64,000 nt of DNA from Carboxylicivirga sediminis (lineage in GTDB: Bacteria > Bacteroidota > Bacteroidia > Bacteroidales > Marinilabiliaceae): the NCBI RefSeq assembly GCF_018156225.1, contig NZ_JAGTAR010000022.1, positions 46,511-110,510 on the forward strand, in the 5' to 3' direction. The notes under the pieces were generated by a model. That model was not told the DNA's origin. It saw nothing but the letters and a program-made list of their open reading frames with translations, and ran no database searches. This document shows, one piece after another, positions 33,899 to 41,907 of this stretch (the first letter of the stretch is position 1; every line of letters begins with the position of its first letter). Made by a program: the position numbers and the translations under genes.

Positions 33899-35249
33899 TA
33901 ACTTCAGAATAAACTTCATTGTAAGGACCTTGCTATTGGCAGGGTCTATTTTTGCGTTCTTCTACTTGTTTTTCAATACAGAGCTAACCATGACGCTCGT
34001 TTTGGTAGGTCTGCTCATTGCCTTTCAAATCTTTGCAATGATCCATTATGTTGATCGCACCAATCGTGTATTGAATAACTTCCTGGAATCGATTCGTTAC
34101 TCTGATTTTACACGCACATTCCAGGTCGAAAGCCTTGACTCATCGTTTGACAAACTTAAAAAGTCGTTTAATGAAGTAATTAAGGATTTTCAGGAGGTGA
34201 GGGCCGAGAAAGAAGAAAACTACTACTACCTGCAAACCGTTATTCAGCACATTGGCATTTCGTTAATTGCCTACAGTAAAGACGGAAAAGTGGAGTTGAT
34301 TAACAATGCCACCAAGAAACTTTTTCAGGTGCGCTCACTTAACAACATACAAGCCTTAAATGACTTCAGCCCAGAGCTTGTAACAAAGCTACTTAGCATC
34401 CGACATGGCGAAAACACTTTGATTCGTGTTCAGGAGAAAGATGAACTCTTACAATTGGCCATCTATGCTACCGAGTTTAAGATTCACAACCGCACCATTC
34501 TTTTAACCTCTATAAAGAACATTCAGGATGAGCTTGAAGAGAAAGAAATGGAATCGTGGCAAAAACTGATTCGTGTGCTGACCCATGAGATTATGAACTC
34601 CATCACACCTATTTCATCCCTTTCTTCAACCATTACAATGATCCTGAAAGACTTATCAGATAGCCTTAAGGAGAAAAATATTGCCAGTGAAGACATTGAA
34701 ACCATTGAAGAAGTTGAGGGAGCATTACAAACCATACATAAACGAACGGATGGCCTGCTTCACTTTGTAAATACCTATAGAGATTTAACTAAAATACCTA
34801 CGCCAACTTTCTCGATATTCCCCATTAGCAAATTATTCCTGAATATTAAAGGTTTATTGAGTGAGGAAATGAAAGCAAAAGGCATCAATTGTAAGATTAA
34901 TATCGAACCCAACTCATTGGAGTTATCAGCCGATGAAAAGCTGATTGAGCAAGTGATTATTAATTTAGTCAAAAACGCCATGCAAGCACTTGAAACAAAG
35001 CCTGAACCGGAGATTCAGCTCAATGCCTTCTTAAATAAAAGAGGCCGCATTACCATCCAGGTCATTGATAACGGGCAAGGCATTCTTCCTAACGTACTTG
35101 ATAAGATATTTATTCCATTCTTCACCACCAAACCACAAGGTTCGGGTATTGGGCTTAGCTTATCCAAGCAGATATTACGTCTGCACGGTGGCAATATATC
35201 GGCGTATTCAGAGCCGGACACAATGACGAAATTCACGCTTACTTTCTAA
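33888..35249 (+). CDS. Sensor histidine kinase partner of the NtrC-type regulator
   Basis: A 453-residue kinase: two N-terminal helices (residues ~10-55) with almost no periplasmic loop, a PAS-like domain (about 110-210), an H-box (LTHEIMNSITPISSL), N-box (NLVKNAMQAL), G1 (DNGQGI), F-box (FIPFFTTK) and G2 (GSGIGLSLSKQI). All catalytic boxes are intact. The tiny loop suggests it senses membrane or cytoplasmic cues, perhaps via the FtsX-type transporter next door. A bidirectional terminator follows. Confidence 0.93.
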   Translation: MVYNNFRINFIVRTLLLAGSIFAFFYLFFNTELTMTLVLVGLLIAFQIFAMIHYVDRTNRVLNNFLESIRYSDFTRTFQVESLDSSFDKLKKSFNEVIKDFQEVRAEKEENYYYLQTVIQHIGISLIAYSKDGKVELINNATKKLFQVRSLNNIQALNDFSPELVTKLLSIRHGENTLIRVQEKDELLQLAIYATEFKIHNRTILLTSIKNIQDELEEKEMESWQKLIRVLTHEIMNSITPISSLSSTITMILKDLSDSLKEKNIASEDIETIEEVEGALQTIHKRTDGLLHFVNTYRDLTKIPTPTFSIFPISKLFLNIKGLLSEEMKAKGINCKINIEPNSLELSADEKLIEQVIINLVKNAMQALETKPEPEIQLNAFLNKRGRITIQVIDNGQGILPNVLDKIFIPFFTTKPQGSGIGLSLSKQILRLHGGNISAYSEPDTMTKFTLTF

Positions 35250-35255
35250 AAAAAG

Positions 35256-35282
35256 AGCGGTGCTGTTTGATTCAGCACCGCT
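35256..35282. terminator. Bidirectional terminator between kinase gene and rex
   Basis: A perfect 10-bp stem, AGCGGTGCTG / CAGCACCGCT, with a 7-nt loop, preceded by an A-run; it can stop both convergent transcripts. Confidence 0.8.
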
Positions 35283-35304
35283 TCTTCATTGAATATTTTC
35301 TTTC

Positions 35305-35946
35305 TTATTCCGCCTTCATCCTATTAAACATCACAGCCAGATGGGCATATAACGACGTATTCTGAACAACCACATCTTCATCTACTTTGATCCTCACCGG
35401 TGTAAAGTTCCATAACGCCCTTATACCAACTTCCACAAGTTTATTAGCCACATCCTGAGCTTTATCAACAGGGACCGTTAGTATACCAATCTTGGCAGTT
35501 CCTTCGTGCATCTTAGACAACTCTTCAAAATGATAGATGGGTACGCCTTCGATAGTTTTGCCAACCACCTCAGGATCTACATCAAATGCAGCCACAACCT
35601 TTAAACCAAACTGCTTTAAACCATGATCATGCAACAATGCTTTACCCAGGCTTCCAACTCCAAAAAGATATGCTTCGTCAACAACTGTAAAACCTAAGAA
35701 ATCCTCCAATACTTCGATTAAAGGCTCAACTTCATAACCCACACGGGTTTTACCAACTATACTGGTATATGATAGGTCTTTAGTAACCTGGGTGGGATCA
35801 ACCCCCATGTCTCTGGCGATTAAGGTTGATGATATGTGTTTTAGTCCTTCCTTTTGTGCTAGCTTTAAATAAGCCAAATAACAAGGCATGCGTCGAAGCG
35901 CTGGCTCCGGTACCAGGTTATTTTTTTTACGATTTGTTAGCGGCAT
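35305..35946 (-). CDS. rex: Redox-sensing transcriptional repressor Rex
   Basis: A 213-residue Rex protein: N-terminal winged helix (ALRRMPCYLAYLKLAQKEGLKHISSTLIARDMGVDPTQVTKDLSY) and a Rossmann domain with the nucleotide motif LFGVGSLGKALL, followed by VVAAFDVDPEVVG and the C-terminal swapped helix. Rex senses the NADH/NAD+ ratio and represses fermentative and respiratory genes. A -7-like TATTTTTG lies 30 nt upstream (35977-35984). Length is normal for the family. Confidence 0.95.
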   Translation of the reverse strand: MPLTNRKKNNLVPEPALRRMPCYLAYLKLAQKEGLKHISSTLIARDMGVDPTQVTKDLSYTSIVGKTRVGYEVEPLIEVLEDFLGFTVVDEAYLFGVGSLGKALLHDHGLKQFGLKVVAAFDVDPEVVGKTIEGVPIYHFEELSKMHEGTAKIGILTVPVDKAQDVANKLVEVGIRALWNFTPVRIKVDEDVVVQNTSLYAHLAVMFNRMKAE

Positions 35947-35976
35947 GGTGATTTTTTCAACTATTTAACAATCCTA

Positions 35977-35984
35977 CAAAAATA
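35977..35984 (-). promoter_or_regulatory. -7 promoter element of rex
   Basis: TATTTTTG on the minus strand matches TAnnTTTG and lies about 30 nt before the rex ATG. The -33 match is poor. Confidence 0.35.
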
Positions 35985-36095
35985 ATTAAGTTTTTGAATG
36001 ATAAGCCTCTTCAGCTATTAAAATTGTCAAGACAAATATCATTTATACACCTAATAAGGGCTACGATAGTAACAAAATCAATCCAGATCCTTACA

Positions 36096-36944
36096 CTAAG
36101 ACGCCATCTTTTTTAGATCTTTTTCTAATAACCCGTCTCTATTTTTCGCATTAACCATATGGTAATCAAAGTAATAAAAAGTTGAACTATCCGCGCCGAT
36201 TAATATCTTATAACACCGTGCTTTATACTTAGTGCCTTCGGGCCCCACCTTATGCATAAACACCACCTTGCTATCTCTTCTTTCAATGGCTGCCTCAACT
36301 TCATCCTGGCTTACAATTTTCACATCGTACGGATAGACACCCTTTATCTTTCCTATGGAATTAACCTCTGCTGTTAAATCTTCTTTTACCAGATACAGAG
36401 TTTTTCCATTCAATGACTTAACATTATTGTTATAATACTTAAATGCATTGGCTTTAATCAATTCAGGACGTTCGTTCATCAACGTTACATGATCCTGAAT
36501 AAAACGAATAAATGCTTCTAATTTATAGGCATAGCTTGTATCCTCTACCCGCAGGTATGAAAGTGGCAAAGAACACAAATCGGGTAAGTCTCTAACCTGA
36601 GTGTCTGATTCACCCAGCAATAAACTTAAGAAATTATAACGTGCTTTGGTTTTATCAACATCAAAAGTTGCAACAGTAGTAAGCAGGAATGAATAGGCCG
36701 GATCATTGCGTTTATCTTCAAATTCGGCATTAGAAATAAATTCAAATTCGGTGAGAGTCCAAACCGACTCCATCACCTCTTTAATCTTAAAATTAAAATC
36801 ACTCATCGGATTTACATCCATCACCACCAGTGTTTTGGTGTTTAAAAAAGCTTTATACTCCTCTTTGGTCGGTAAGTGATCCTTGGCGAACATTACAGAG
36901 CTCAAAAGCAGAGTACAGATTGAAATCAATATCGTCTTCATCAT
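36096..36944 (-). CDS. Secreted protein of unknown function, 282 aa
   Basis: The protein has a signal peptide (MMKTILISICTLLLSSVMFA-KDH) and about 260 mature residues with no lipobox, membrane helix or recognised domain. Visible segments include LNTKTLVVMDVNPMSDFNFKI near the N-terminus and KVVFMHKVGPEGTKYKARCYKILIGADSSTFYYFDYH near the C-terminus, which look like alternating strands and helices of a periplasmic alpha/beta fold. It stands alone between rex and the hybrid kinase, so context gives no hint. I do not name a function. Confidence 0.75.
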   Translation of the reverse strand: MMKTILISICTLLLSSVMFAKDHLPTKEEYKAFLNTKTLVVMDVNPMSDFNFKIKEVMESVWTLTEFEFISNAEFEDKRNDPAYSFLLTTVATFDVDKTKARYNFLSLLLGESDTQVRDLPDLCSLPLSYLRVEDTSYAYKLEAFIRFIQDHVTLMNERPELIKANAFKYYNNNVKSLNGKTLYLVKEDLTAEVNSIGKIKGVYPYDVKIVSQDEVEAAIERRDSKVVFMHKVGPEGTKYKARCYKILIGADSSTFYYFDYHMVNAKNRDGLLEKDLKKMAS

Positions 36945-37201
36945 TTTTTTGTTTTTGTGTTCATACGCGTTTCCACCCTTAAACGGTTACATCAATTTGC
37001 ATATATTTGTTCATTATTAAAAAACAGTTATTGATGCGTGAAAATAAGTTATTCGCTTATTTTTGTTTAACCAACAATTAAAATACATCATAAACAAGCA
37101 GATAAACCAAAACATTAAGACATCTTTAGAAGTTTTAATAAAGAGAGCGAAGGATTGAGGAGGATTGGCTAAAGCACGTTACACAGCAAATTTAAGAACA
37201 G

Positions 37202-38947
37202 ATGAAACTACTAAATACTTTTCTCAACTTGTTTAAAATGGATAACAAGGATAAGGTTGATGACGAAGAACAAAATTCATTATTAATCAACAACCTTATT
37301 AACTTCTTTCTATTCTGTATCGTTTTTATAGAAGGCATGATTAGCCTGCGCAATGAAAATAACTTTTATGCATTCCCGCTATTAACACTGAGTCTTGTAT
37401 TTGCTTTCCACTTTGTATACCTCACGCGGAACTCTAAAGCAAGAGGTATGCAGAATTCATTGTTCTTTTTCTCAAGCATCACATTTCTGTATTTTGTTGT
37501 TTTTGGCAGCAGTACAGGTATTGATATAATCTGGTCGGCATTATTCCCTCCATTTATCATTTCACTGATGGGCATGAAAAGAGGCTCATTTCTTTCGATG
37601 CTTTTCCTGACAATTATAGCTGCTGTTGTATTACTGGTTAATGAGTTTGGAATAATCGCTTACTCAAAACAATATACGTTGGTTGAAAAGGTGGTATTTC
37701 TGGCATTCTATTTAATTTTCTTCATTACCACCTATGCCATCCATTACACCTATACAGAGATTATCCTCAGAAAAGAACGACGGGTACTTGACTCTCAAAA
37801 CTTTAATAAAACACAGGAAGAACTGATTTCAAAATTATCACACCAAATCAGAACACCTTTGAGTAACATCACTGGCATCATCGACATTCTGGAGAAAACA
37901 AATTTAAGTGACGACCAGCGCGATTACATTAACACGATACATGCGTCCTCAAACAACCTGGTGAATGTTGTTAACAACATGGTAGCCGCATCAACCACCA
38001 ACTTTAACCAAATACCAACAGAGGAAGTCAGCTTCAACTTATATTCCACAATTAACAACACCATAAAACTGTTTCAGGACGATCAGGAAAAGAAAAAATT
38101 CAGTCTCTCATTATCAGCCGACATACCCAACAACCTAATTGGCAATAGCATAAAGATTAAACAAGTATTCCTAAATTTACTCAACAGCCTGCTGAAATAC
38201 AATAAATCGGAGCTCAAAACTATTACTATTGAAGTAACTCGTAAGGAGTTGTTACCAGATAAAATTACACTGGCATTTCGAATAATCAGCAATACAGTTG
38301 TTCCCATTCCTAAATCGGAATTAGGAGAAAATGCCATCCATTCTTCAGATGTCATTCACCTTAATCGCTCTAAATACATTAACCTGCTTGATTTGGGCAT
38401 TACTCAAAAAATCATCGAGATGGACGGTAACTCCATCGAGATTATTCCGGATTCGGTAAATACCACTATTGAATTCTCGGCCACATTTAAAGAAAATAAG
38501 AAGAGCCAATCGATAGAGAGCATTAAACCGCCAACCAAGCAATCTGAAAACTATTTCAAGCCGGTAGTAGACATTGCCGATGCCAACATTTTGCTGGTAG
38601 AAGACAACTTTAGCAATCAGCAAATCATCATCTTGTACATCAAAGATGAAGTTAAAAAGATAGAAGTAGCATTTAATGGCAAAGAAGCCCTGGATAAGTT
38701 CGGAAAGGTGAAATATGACTTAATTCTGATGGACGTTCAGATGCCCATAATGGACGGGTTCAAAGCCACTGAAAAAATTAGACAAATAGAAAAAAGCACT
38801 GGTACGCATACGCCTATTATAGCTGTTACTGCCAACGCATTCCCCGAAGATAAAGAAAAATGTCTGGCATCAGGTATGGATGATTATATCAGTAAGCCTT
38901 TCCAACCGGAAGATTTAATAAGGAAAATTAAGAAGCATCTTAGCTAA
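37202..38947 (+). CDS. Hybrid histidine kinase with degenerate ATP-binding domain
   Basis: A 581-residue protein: six or so membrane helices (residues ~30-190), a dimerisation domain with the H-box LSHQIRTPLSN (His near residue 214), a CA-type domain (about 265-430) and a C-terminal receiver (about 460-580; VEDN, phospho-acceptor in LILMDVQMP, lysine in SKPF). The receiver is intact. The CA domain is not: the N-box reads NLLNSLLKY where NLLSNALKF is usual, the G1 box reads NTVVPIP instead of DTGIGIP, and the G2 box LLDLGI has lost its glycines. It probably cannot bind ATP normally and may act as a phosphatase or phosphotransfer hub. Confidence 0.85.
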   Translation: MKLLNTFLNLFKMDNKDKVDDEEQNSLLINNLINFFLFCIVFIEGMISLRNENNFYAFPLLTLSLVFAFHFVYLTRNSKARGMQNSLFFFSSITFLYFVVFGSSTGIDIIWSALFPPFIISLMGMKRGSFLSMLFLTIIAAVVLLVNEFGIIAYSKQYTLVEKVVFLAFYLIFFITTYAIHYTYTEIILRKERRVLDSQNFNKTQEELISKLSHQIRTPLSNITGIIDILEKTNLSDDQRDYINTIHASSNNLVNVVNNMVAASTTNFNQIPTEEVSFNLYSTINNTIKLFQDDQEKKKFSLSLSADIPNNLIGNSIKIKQVFLNLLNSLLKYNKSELKTITIEVTRKELLPDKITLAFRIISNTVVPIPKSELGENAIHSSDVIHLNRSKYINLLDLGITQKIIEMDGNSIEIIPDSVNTTIEFSATFKENKKSQSIESIKPPTKQSENYFKPVVDIADANILLVEDNFSNQQIIILYIKDEVKKIEVAFNGKEALDKFGKVKYDLILMDVQMPIMDGFKATEKIRQIEKSTGTHTPIIAVTANAFPEDKEKCLASGMDDYISKPFQPEDLIRKIKKHLS

Positions 38948-39096
38948 CAAAACAACTCATTATTTACAATTTAACAGTTGAAAAGCAGACTTGATAATCG
39001 ATAATACTATTTTATCAACTATCTCTTACCGATTGATACTATTCGTTCTCATTGGGTTAAAAAAAGTCAACTCACTGTTAATTACTGTTAAACACT

Positions 39097-39127
39097 CTTG
39101 ATATTACCACATTGCCTTGTATGTTTG
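39097..39127 (+). promoter_or_regulatory. Bacteroidota-type promoter of the 45-aa membrane peptide
   Basis: CTTG (39097-39100), a 19-nt spacer and TATGTTTG (39120-39127), a full match to TAnnTTTG. It is placed about 27 nt before the ATG of the small gene, the normal distance in this phylum. Confidence 0.6.
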
Positions 39128-39154
39128 TAAATTAAGAGTGATAAGCAGAAAAAG

Positions 39155-39292
39155 ATGAATGAAATGAAGAAAGAGACAGACATAACCTTAAAATTAAAAC
39201 GCAAAATTTTAATCTATTCAATTATTGAAGTAGCGTTAATTATTGCTTTGCTTGGCTTTATTATGTTTTTGATCTTTGTTTTGATGAGCTAA
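39155..39292 (+). CDS. Single-helix membrane peptide, 45 aa
   Basis: A short gene from ATG 39155 to TAA 39292. The product has a charged N-terminus (MNEMKKETDITLKLKRK) and one long hydrophobic helix (ILIYSIIEVALIIALLGFIM and onwards) ending in FVLMS. The positive-inside rule puts the N-terminus in the cytoplasm. A well-formed promoter stands right upstream, which is the main support for a real gene. Its stop lies two bases from that of the convergent DUF3859-like gene. Small proteins of this shape often tune a larger membrane complex; the partner is unknown. Confidence 0.6.
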   Translation: MNEMKKETDITLKLKRKILIYSIIEVALIIALLGFIMFLIFVLMS

Positions 39293-39294
39293 GC

Positions 39295-39681
39295 TCATAA
39301 ACAAAGTGTAATGACCTTATCAGCCAGCACCTGCCCCTCCATCATTGTAATAAGCCGCCACTCACCGGCTTTATCATCATACGGCTCCCATACCGTATCA
39401 CCCAGAAAAAACTCATAATCGTTTGAATTGACGTAATACTCGCCCACAAATGGGGGTTCGGTTTCTCCTTTAGTATTTTTAAATGGTGGGTGTTCTATTC
39501 TAAAGTCCACTTTTTTACCCTTAGCTCCTTTAATTTTAAGCACATAGCCAAATTCCAGATCGGGTCTTATTTGCACTCTATCAGTAATTTTCAGCAACTT
39601 AGGTAAGGCTTTTGATTGGCGCTCCCAGCTGCTATATTCTCCATAACTATATAGTTCCCAGCTTATTTTCTTCTTAGCCAT
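39295..39681 (-). CDS. DUF3859-like protein, 128 aa
   Basis: A 128-residue soluble protein without signal peptide. The pattern RVQIRPDLEFGYVLKIKGAKGKKVDFRIEHPPFKN, followed by YEFFLGDTVWEPYDDKAGEWRLITMMEGQVLADKVITL, resembles DUF3859, a small beta-rich family of unknown function. It is the last gene of the TamA, TamB, TPR run, 11 nt after the TPR gene, and may act in the same envelope process. The family assignment is moderate. Confidence 0.65.
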   Translation of the reverse strand: MAKKKISWELYSYGEYSSWERQSKALPKLLKITDRVQIRPDLEFGYVLKIKGAKGKKVDFRIEHPPFKNTKGETEPPFVGEYYVNSNDYEFFLGDTVWEPYDDKAGEWRLITMMEGQVLADKVITLCL

Positions 39682-39692
39682 AGATGCAACAA

Positions 39693-41900
39693 TTAACTTT
39701 CGAGGGAATACCTGATTTGATCAAGCATAAGCGGGATATCGCCAGAATCAATGCCATGCTTTTTGAGGTAAGGCACATCCTCCTTAAATGTTTCAATAAA
39801 TGCTTCCAGCGAATGCCCGGGAAGTTGAATACTTTTCTGATAATACGATAGCGCTTCTTTCCGTTTCCTGGTGCACCAAAGGGTGTGACCAAGGTTAATC
39901 AGATCATGCTTATTTTTCTCTGCTACAATCAACTGGTGATAGTACTTTTCAGCCTGGTCAAATTTACCTTCCACAAACGAACACCAGGCAATTGGGCGTC
40001 CTACCTTATTATTACCCGGATCGAGGTATTCAACCTTAAAGAAATATTTCAGAGCTTCTGAGAAATTCTCCAATTCGAGCAAACAATGGCCAATTGATAC
40101 CTGTGTGTGGAGATTATCAGGCCCCAGTTTTTCAGCTTCTTTATAATATTCAAGCGCCTTCTGAGGGTTTTTAAGATGACGGTAACACAGGGCTATTTTC
40201 TTTTTATTCCACATACTACTGCCTGCTGTTAAATCGGCTTTCAGGTAATAGTTAAGAGCTTGTTGGTAATTACCCAGCTGCTGATGACAGTAGGCAATCT
40301 TCTGTATCACATCAGTTGCCTCCTCATGTCTATCATTTACAATTACAAATATTTCAAGCGCATCTTCCAGGTAGTTCTTTTTAAAAAAGTACTCCCCAAT
40401 TTCGCGCAACGATGTTGAATCGTCCATTAACTGATTGAAAAACCAACGATTATGAAAATCCATTTTCTGGTCGAACACATCAACAAACTGATGTTTCTGC
40501 GGGTGAACCTTCAGCAATCGATATAAATCCTGAATAAACTGATTGCTGGCTACCAGCTTCTGCTGATTAGCCTGTAATACCTTTTCATCCTTCTCCAGTT
40601 CAACCATCTGCTCTATTTCAGCCGAAAACATTTGCCCCATCATCTCTTTTTGCATTCCCGGCATGTGAGGTATGCTAAGTATTAGCGAATATTTATCGGA
40701 ATTACACAAGAATCGAGACGATGCCAGACCATCTAACAGGCTCTCGTTATTAAAAACGGCATCCTCTTTAAAAAGTGCTTGTTGCACGTCAGGATGTGAC
40801 GGATAAAATGGCAGAAGCCAATTGGAAATTTCATTAAAGAAAGAAAAATGCTTGAGATGCTTAAAAGTTGATAAAAATACATCCGCACCTTCCATCTGCC
40901 ATTGGGTTAGTTCCTCCATCTTATTCAACAGATTTGGCGAATCTTTAATTACATCCTCCCAATCAGGGTTTTTTCCTTCACCCAGACTGTCACTAATCAG
41001 GTTATCCAAATCCAGTTTGTCGTTCAGTTTTGGATGCATTTTAACAACCTCTGGCAAAATCTCGTCATTCAATTTTTGTGAGATGCGCTCTGTTTCGCGT
41101 GTTCGAATCAATTGAATGGCAACACTCTGGATCAGGGTCTGATAACCACCTTCTTCAATCATCATAAACAGTTGCGTATACAATTCCGGGTACAAAGGCA
41201 GGCGGGCATCGTATTTATTGAGGGCTAACAGAAGCGCTGTGATGGCGCGAGCATTTACTTCATCATCAGGGTGATTACTCAATTCAATTAACAGATGCAT
41301 GTAATCATATGAAAACGCATTCATCAATGACAAATGAATTGCACCAATAAGCATTGACTTATAATACACCGGCAATGTACTTTTCACTAATAAGCCCTTT
41401 AGCAATGATTTATTAGCACTTCCTATTGCCGAAGATGCCCAAACCAGATTAAAAAGCTCATTCATGAGCTTCCTTAGTTCAGGGTGATGTTCGGCAGAAG
41501 CATCAACCACCTTTTGTAGTTCAATACTGCTCCATGTGGCTGAAATTTCATTGATGATTTTTTGAAAGCTTTGCTCATCATACTTCTTGTGATACTCGTA
41601 AATCAGCTCATTAGAATATTTAAGCAAAAGAGCTTCCCTGACTTTATCGGCCAACTGATAAACATCCCGAATCAAATGATTGTAAATCTTCTGACGTTCA
41701 GGATCTGATATACCCTCAACGGTATATTTCAGAATATTTTTATAGGTAAACTCGATGTTATAGTGTTCATCAATTAAGTTACTGTTCTGCGACTCAACAG
41801 CCATGCCACGCAAAATATCGAGGCAATCCTTAATATTTTTTTGTGCCAACAGCTGACAAACTGAATTATGCTGCACTTTTATTTCTTTCACATTCATCAT
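39693..41900 (-). CDS. TPR-repeat protein, 735 aa
   Basis: A 735-residue cytoplasmic protein. The first ~480 residues are helical with no recognised domain. From about residue 500 there are at least six TPR units (EYFFKKNYLEDALEIFVIV, AYCHQQLGNYQQALNYYLKA, ALCYRHLKNPQKALEYYKEA, GHCLLELENFSEALKYFFKV, AWCSFVEGKFDQAEKYYHQL, GHTLWCTRKRKEALSYYQKS). TPRs bind partner proteins. It follows tamB by 7 nt, so it is cotranscribed with the TAM genes, but no direct tie to them is known to me. Confidence 0.85.
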   Translation of the reverse strand: MMNVKEIKVQHNSVCQLLAQKNIKDCLDILRGMAVESQNSNLIDEHYNIEFTYKNILKYTVEGISDPERQKIYNHLIRDVYQLADKVREALLLKYSNELIYEYHKKYDEQSFQKIINEISATWSSIELQKVVDASAEHHPELRKLMNELFNLVWASSAIGSANKSLLKGLLVKSTLPVYYKSMLIGAIHLSLMNAFSYDYMHLLIELSNHPDDEVNARAITALLLALNKYDARLPLYPELYTQLFMMIEEGGYQTLIQSVAIQLIRTRETERISQKLNDEILPEVVKMHPKLNDKLDLDNLISDSLGEGKNPDWEDVIKDSPNLLNKMEELTQWQMEGADVFLSTFKHLKHFSFFNEISNWLLPFYPSHPDVQQALFKEDAVFNNESLLDGLASSRFLCNSDKYSLILSIPHMPGMQKEMMGQMFSAEIEQMVELEKDEKVLQANQQKLVASNQFIQDLYRLLKVHPQKHQFVDVFDQKMDFHNRWFFNQLMDDSTSLREIGEYFFKKNYLEDALEIFVIVNDRHEEATDVIQKIAYCHQQLGNYQQALNYYLKADLTAGSSMWNKKKIALCYRHLKNPQKALEYYKEAEKLGPDNLHTQVSIGHCLLELENFSEALKYFFKVEYLDPGNNKVGRPIAWCSFVEGKFDQAEKYYHQLIVAEKNKHDLINLGHTLWCTRKRKEALSYYQKSIQLPGHSLEAFIETFKEDVPYLKKHGIDSGDIPLMLDQIRYSLES

Positions 41901-41907
41901 AGCTTAT

